Shown here: positions 60,217 through 64,000 of the stretch, one piece after another
Layout of the letters: every line of letters starts with the position of its first letter
How positions within the stretch are numbered: position 1 is the first letter of the stretch
From: DDH964 sp963806685
GTDB lineage: Bacteria > Desulfobacterota > Desulfuromonadia > Desulfuromonadales > DDH964
Direction: 5' to 3'
NCBI GenBank assembly: GCA_963806685.1
Contig: CAWDZB010000014.1
Coordinates: 1 to 64,000, forward strand
DNA length: 64,000 nt
Translations under genes and position numbers: made by a program
Notes under the pieces: model-generated
The model's database searches: none
What the model saw: only the letters and a program-made list of their open reading frames with translations
Told to the model about the DNA's origin: nothing

Positions 60217-61113
60217 TCAACGGCGCTGGGAACCGAGGAAGATGGCGGCGAGGATAAGGCCGATGCCGAAAATCTCGTGGGCCGCGGTCGGGCGCCCGAA
60301 GATCAGGACATCCCAGACGAAGGAGAGAGCCGGCTGCAACAATAGCACCAGGCTGGCGAGGGTCACCGGGGTATCGCGCATTGCCGAGGAGATCAGCGAC
60401 CAGCCAAGGGTGGTGCTGACCACGCCGACGCCGATCAGGGCCAGCAGCGAACCCCCGTCGGGGATGCGGAAGGAGACGCCGCCGAGGAGGCTTACGCCGG
60501 CCATGAAAACCATGCAGACCAGCGAGATCACCAGCATGGCCGAGACGCCGCTGACCGCCGGATGCCCCATGGCCTGCTTCATGAGCAGGATGTAGGCGGA
60601 ATAGCAGACCGCGGTGCCTAGGCCGAGCATGACCCCGGCCCGGTAGCCCGGCGCCAGGCCCGCCAGGTCCGTCCCGGTGATCAGCAGCAAGCCGGCCAGG
60701 GCGAGGACCACGGCGCCCAGGAACAGCCGGTTGAGGTTCTGGCCGAGCAGCAGCCAGGAGAAGAGCGCGGTAAAAAAGACCTGAAAGTTCCCCAGCAGCG
60801 TCGACAGTCCGGGGCCGACCAGGTGAATGCTGCGGTGCCAGCACATGAAGTCGACGCCCAGCGCCACCCCGCCCGCCGCCAGAATCAGCAGCACCTGCCG
60901 CGGCATCCGCCAGGAGGTACCGGCAAGGCGTAGCCAGAGCAGCAGCGCCAGCCCGGAAAAGAGCATGCGGTAAAACCCCGCCACATCCGGGGCCACTGCG
61001 GCCAGCTTGATGAAAATCGGCGAGAAGCTGATGCAGACCGAACCGGCCAGCAATCGAGCCAAGGGCAGTCGACCCACAGCGGGATCGGTACCGGCAGCCG
61101 GGTTCGGAGTCAC
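60217..61113 (-). CDS. EamA/DMT family transporter
   Basis: About 298 residues with ten predicted membrane helices in two EamA repeats (LLGNFQVFFTALFSWLLLGQ in the first, LASLVLLLQPALSFVWDVLIFG in the second). Substrate unknown; many relatives export amino acids or metabolites. I placed the start at the GTG at 61113, just after the thioesterase stop; an ATG at 61173 would overlap that gene by 44 bp and is less likely. Confidence 0.85.
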   Translation of the reverse strand: MTPNPAAGTDPAVGRLPLARLLAGSVCISFSPIFIKLAAVAPDVAGFYRMLFSGLALLLWLRLAGTSWRMPRQVLLILAAGGVALGVDFMCWHRSIHLVGPGLSTLLGNFQVFFTALFSWLLLGQNLNRLFLGAVVLALAGLLLITGTDLAGLAPGYRAGVMLGLGTAVCYSAYILLMKQAMGHPAVSGVSAMLVISLVCMVFMAGVSLLGGVSFRIPDGGSLLALIGVGVVSTTLGWSLISSAMRDTPVTLASLVLLLQPALSFVWDVLIFGRPTAAHEIFGIGLILAAIFLGSQRR

Positions 61114-61129
61114 GGCCGTCCCGGGGGGA

Positions 61130-61618
61130 TTACTTGCCGGGGATGGTGATGCACAGACACTCGGCCTCGGCAAAAATCGTCTCGCCGCGGCAGATCCGGC
61201 CGCGTACCAGGATCTTGCGCCCCTCGGCAGAGACTACCTCGCTCTCCACGGTCACCACCTGTTCCAGCGGCAGCAGGTTGCGGAAGCTGACGTTGAGGTT
61301 GCCGACCACGACCGAGTAACCCGCCGTCCAGGCTGCCAGGCCGAGGACCTCGTCGAGGACCGCCGCCATCGCGCCGCCGTGGGCATGTCCCGGGGGCCCC
61401 TCGGTTTCGGGGCCGAACCAGACCCGGGCCCGCAGCCGCTGCTCCAGGTCGCGAAAGTAGCGGATCCGGTAGCGGTTCCCGCCCGGCTCGCCGGAGACGA
61501 AACGCAGCGATGCGCCGACCAACGCCGGCGCATCGAAGGCGTTCCAGCCGGCATCGCCGCCCAGGTCGACGGCCGGGCGAAGTACATCCTTATCTTTTTC
61601 CTGTCTCGCTGTTGCCAC
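61130..61618 (-). CDS. PaaI-like hotdog thioesterase
   Basis: A 162-residue hotdog-fold protein with the family motif GHAHGGAMAAVLDEVLG and VGNLNVSFRNLLPL. It should hydrolyse acyl-CoA thioesters; the substrate is unknown. The start is GTG at 61618, with AAGGAGAAGG upstream; a longer ATG frame to 61663 lacks a good site. It is 16 bp upstream of the EamA gene on the same strand. Confidence 0.88.
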   Translation of the reverse strand: MATARQEKDKDVLRPAVDLGGDAGWNAFDAPALVGASLRFVSGEPGGNRYRIRYFRDLEQRLRARVWFGPETEGPPGHAHGGAMAAVLDEVLGLAAWTAGYSVVVGNLNVSFRNLLPLEQVVTVESEVVSAEGRKILVRGRICRGETIFAEAECLCITIPGK

Positions 61619-61861
61619 GCGTTCCTTCTCCTTTGCAGTCCCTTGCGGGCCGATATCGGGCACTTCAGGTCAGGGCATCCATCCTAGCGGCATCGCCCGC
61701 AAAACTCAATCATTTCGAAGGGTCGGCAAGGCCATGAGCGGCCGGGGCACCTTCCCGGGAAGGGCGGCATCGCCAAAGCCTGCGCGGGGCGGTTTCGGCG
61801 TTCTTGGGCCGGGGTATAATGGAGGTGGCAGAAATCGGGGGCTTGGCGGAAGGAGGATTTC

Positions 61862-62944
61862 ATGCCGGTTACTTCCCTGGAAAATCGAGCGGCAGGGGCC
61901 CTGCTCGGCGCCTTCATCGGCGACGCCTTGGGGCTCGGCCCACACTGGTACTACGATCTCGCCGCCCTGCGTCGGGATTACGGCGACTGGATCGGCGGCT
62001 ACACCGACCCCAGGCCTGGGCGCTACCACGCCGGGCTCAAAGCCGGCCAGCTTTCCCAGGCCGGCTTCATCCTGCGCCTCACCCTCGAATCGCTGGTGGC
62101 TAGCGATGGCTACGACCAGGACGATTTCTGCCGCCGTCTCGACGAGGAGCTCTTCCCGCTCCTCGACGGCACGCCGGTAAACGGTCCCGGGGGCTACACC
62201 AGCCAGTCGATCCGCGGCGCCTGGCGGCGACGGGTGCAACAGCAGCGTCCCTGGAGCGAGACCGGCGGCCACGCCGACACCACCGAGGCGATCGAACGCA
62301 CCCTGGCGATCGCGGTGCGCTACGCCCGCTACCCCGAAGAGTTGGCCAGCAACGTCGCCGCCAACACCATCCTCACCCAGAGCGACGCAACCGTGGTGGC
62401 GCTGACCGTGGCTTATGCTGCGGTTCTCGGCCTGCTGGTCCAGGGGCATCCCCTCGACACCCGGCTCTCCGCCAAATTGATGGCGCTGGTCAAAAACGGC
62501 GCCCTACCCTTCCACGTCGTCACCGCCGACCGCCTGCAGCCGCCGCAGCCAGGGTTGCCCGAACCGTCCCGCGCCGGCCGTTTCACCTCGCCGGATGCCC
62601 TGTTGACCCCTTCCTGCGTGGCCACCGCCGCGGCCGACCCCGAGGTCCGCATCGAACCGGCCTGGAAGGTATCCCTCGTCTACGGCCTGCCCTGCGCCAT
62701 CTACCACCAGCTGCCGGCGGCCTACTACCTGGGCGCCCGCTTCCGCACCGATTTCGAGTCGGCCGTCCTGCACGCGGTCAACGGTGGCGGCCAGAACCAG
62801 GCGCGGGCGATCCTGACCGGCGCCCTGGTCGGCGCCCAGGTGGGGCTTTCCGGCATTCCGCAGCGCTTCATCGACGGCCTGGAAGAGCATGCCGACCTGC
62901 TGGCGCTGAGCCGGCAGCTGGCCACCCGCGCAGCGACGGGCTGA
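61862..62944 (+). CDS. ADP-ribosylglycohydrolase family protein
   Basis: A 360-residue protein of the DraG fold. GAFIGDALGLGPHWYYD and GGHADTTEAIER are clear. The second metal motif, usually GGDTDT, is NGGGQNQARAILTGALVGA here, so two of the Mg-binding Asp are absent. This fits a divergent subfamily and makes true DraG activity doubtful. The start at 61862 has GGAAGGAGG upstream. It is followed 23 bp later by phhB. Confidence 0.85.
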   Translation: MPVTSLENRAAGALLGAFIGDALGLGPHWYYDLAALRRDYGDWIGGYTDPRPGRYHAGLKAGQLSQAGFILRLTLESLVASDGYDQDDFCRRLDEELFPLLDGTPVNGPGGYTSQSIRGAWRRRVQQQRPWSETGGHADTTEAIERTLAIAVRYARYPEELASNVAANTILTQSDATVVALTVAYAAVLGLLVQGHPLDTRLSAKLMALVKNGALPFHVVTADRLQPPQPGLPEPSRAGRFTSPDALLTPSCVATAAADPEVRIEPAWKVSLVYGLPCAIYHQLPAAYYLGARFRTDFESAVLHAVNGGGQNQARAILTGALVGAQVGLSGIPQRFIDGLEEHADLLALSRQLATRAATG

Positions 62945-62967
62945 GGAATTTCGGAAAGGAGTAGTCC

Positions 62968-63339
62968 ATGGAGAGGTTGCAGCAACAGCACTGTGAGGTC
63001 TGCCGCAGCGGAGCGCCGCCAGCAACGGCAGGAGAGATCGCCGGCTTTTTGCGCCAGCTGCCGCACTGGCAGGTGGTCACCGTCGACGGCATCGACCGGC
63101 TGACCCGGAGCTTTTCCTTCCCCGACTTCCGCGCCGCGCTTGAGTTTACCGACCAGGTCGGCGTCCTCGCCGAGGCCGAGGGGCATCACCCTGCGCTGCT
63201 CACCGAATGGGGGAAGGTGACGGTGCAGTGGTGGACCCACAAGATCAGGGGCCTGCACCGCAACGATTTCATTATGGCCGCCAGCACCGATGCCCTGCTG
63301 GACACACCAGTTCAGGAGGAGCCCGGCAGGGATGGCTGA
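62968..63339 (+). CDS. phhB: 4a-hydroxytetrahydrobiopterin dehydratase (pterin-4a-carbinolamine dehydratase)
   Basis: A 123-residue protein with the active-site motif AEGHHPALLTEWGKVTVQWW and HKIRGLHRNDFIMAA at the end. It recycles the pterin cofactor of aromatic amino acid hydroxylases or acts on related folates. No hydroxylase is adjacent. An N-terminal extension with CEVC (residues 9-12) is unusual for the family. AAAGGAG precedes the ATG. Confidence 0.93.
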   Translation: MERLQQQHCEVCRSGAPPATAGEIAGFLRQLPHWQVVTVDGIDRLTRSFSFPDFRAALEFTDQVGVLAEAEGHHPALLTEWGKVTVQWWTHKIRGLHRNDFIMAASTDALLDTPVQEEPGRDG

Positions 63340-63398
63340 CGCCAGAAGTAAAGACGGCCCCGCATCCTGCCGGGCCGCCGAACCAAGGGGGTGAAACC

Positions 63399-64000
63399 AT
63401 GGCCACCATGAAAGCAGTTCGCATTCATGCCTACGGCAGCCCGGAGGTATTGAGCTTTGAGGATGCCCCGCGACCCCGCCCCGAAAAAGGGGAGGTACTG
63501 GTACAGGTGCATGCCGCGGCGGTCAACCCCGTCGACTGGAAGATCCGCGAGGGATATCTGGCAGAGATGCTCCACCACCGTCTGCCGTTGATCCTCGGCT
63601 GGGACGTCTCCGGAACGGTGGCGGCGACCGGCCCCGGCGTTACCCGCTTCCAGGTCGGCGACGAGGTCTTCAGCCGCCCGGACCTCGCCCGCAACGGGAC
63701 CTACGCCGAGTACGTCGTTATCCGCGAGACGGAGGTGGCGCCGCAAGCCGGCGGGCATCGACCATCGCCACGCCGCCGCCATCCCCCTGGCCGGCCTGAC
63801 CGCCTGGAAAGTGCTGATCGAGGCCGCCGACCTGGCTGCCGGGCAGCGGGTTCTGATTCACGGCGCGGCCGGCGGGGTCGGCAGCTTTGCCGTGCAGTTG
63901 GCCAAGTGGCGGGGCGCCGAGGTCGTCGCCACCGCCTCGGAGCGCAACCACGGCTATCTGCGGCAGCTGGGTGCCGATGCGGTCATCGACTACCGCACGA
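63399..64000 (+). pseudogene. NADP-dependent zinc-free MDR oxidoreductase, frameshifted and cut by the window edge
   Basis: The first frame shows MKAVRIHAYGSPEVLSFEDA, VNPVDWKIREGYL and LGWDVSGTVAATGPGV, typical of quinone oxidoreductase-type MDRs. At about 63739 an extra C breaks the frame; the rest continues with IDHRHAAAIPLAGLTAW, the Rossmann motif HGAAGGVGSFAVQLAK and RQLGADAVIDYRT. The 3' end lies outside the window. The substrate is unknown. Confidence 0.85.

Noticed and set aside
61862..62944. DraG, the nitrogenase-reactivating glycohydrolase
   Set aside because: The second metal motif is missing and no draT lies nearby, so only the family name is supported.

Overview
The window is a high-GC bacterial chromosome segment. 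It most likely comes from a Geobacter-like member of the Desulfuromonadales/Desulfuromonadia. This rests on the gene order rho-rpmE-thyX-prfA-prmC-murA-hisGDBHAF, the many multidomain c-di-GMP and histidine kinase proteins, ferredoxin-type sulfite reductase, nitrogen fixation genes with sigma-54 promoters, and short heptamer/octamer inverted repeats between genes. I see no transposase, phage, plasmid or CRISPR signature. One RNA gene is certain, the initiator tRNA-Met; two SAM-I riboswitches are also clear.

Layout. 1-13086, minus strand: a housekeeping and histidine block (rho, rpmE, thyX, prfA, prmC, murA, hisG, hisD, hisB, hisH, hisA, hisF cut by the window edge), preceded by a lipoprotein gene and gluQ. 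13.2-15.7 kb: a stand-alone receiver protein, an Rrf2-type Fe-S regulator and an ammonium transporter. 15.9-26.3 kb, plus strand: a complete sulfate-to-methionine block (DUF2061, APS reductase, cysD, cysN with a decayed kinase tail, siroheme sulfite reductase, cysK, then two trans-sulfuration PLP enzymes and metX, with SAM-I riboswitches before the first PLP enzyme and before metX). 26.4-34.3 kb: envelope and unknown genes, a GGDEF-EAL protein, tRNA selenouridine synthase, tRNA-fMet and a small ubiquitin-fold protein. 34.6-42.3 kb: five contiguous two-component genes. 42.4-53.3 kb: a nitrogenase cofactor region. modABC-amidotransferase and nifV-GNAT run left; nifE-nifN-nifU/Q fusion-cowN-ArsC-like-trmO run right. 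53.3-64 kb: mixed accessory metabolism (GH15, DUF488, APC permease, a second GGDEF-EAL protein, EamA exporter, thioesterase, ADP-ribosylglycohydrolase, pterin dehydratase, an oxidoreductase cut by the edge).

How the parts fit. The cys block reduces sulfate through APS, not PAPS: the reductase has the Fe-S cysteine pattern of APS reductases, and the APS kinase tail of CysN has lost its P-loop. Cysteine then feeds homocysteine synthesis under SAM control. In the nif region molybdate uptake (ModABC), a NifQ-like molybdenum donor, homocitrate synthase (NifV) and the NifEN scaffold supply FeMo-co; the structural genes nifHDK are not in the window. The nifV leader carries a sigma-54 promoter, two hexaloop hairpins of the ANTAR-target type and an overlapping terminator, which suggests antitermination control.

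Quality caveat. Five otherwise well conserved genes (metX, the HD-GYP regulator, trmO, GH15 and the last oxidoreductase) are each broken by one single-base indel. This looks more like sequence or assembly error than real gene decay, but I cannot tell from the sequence alone.
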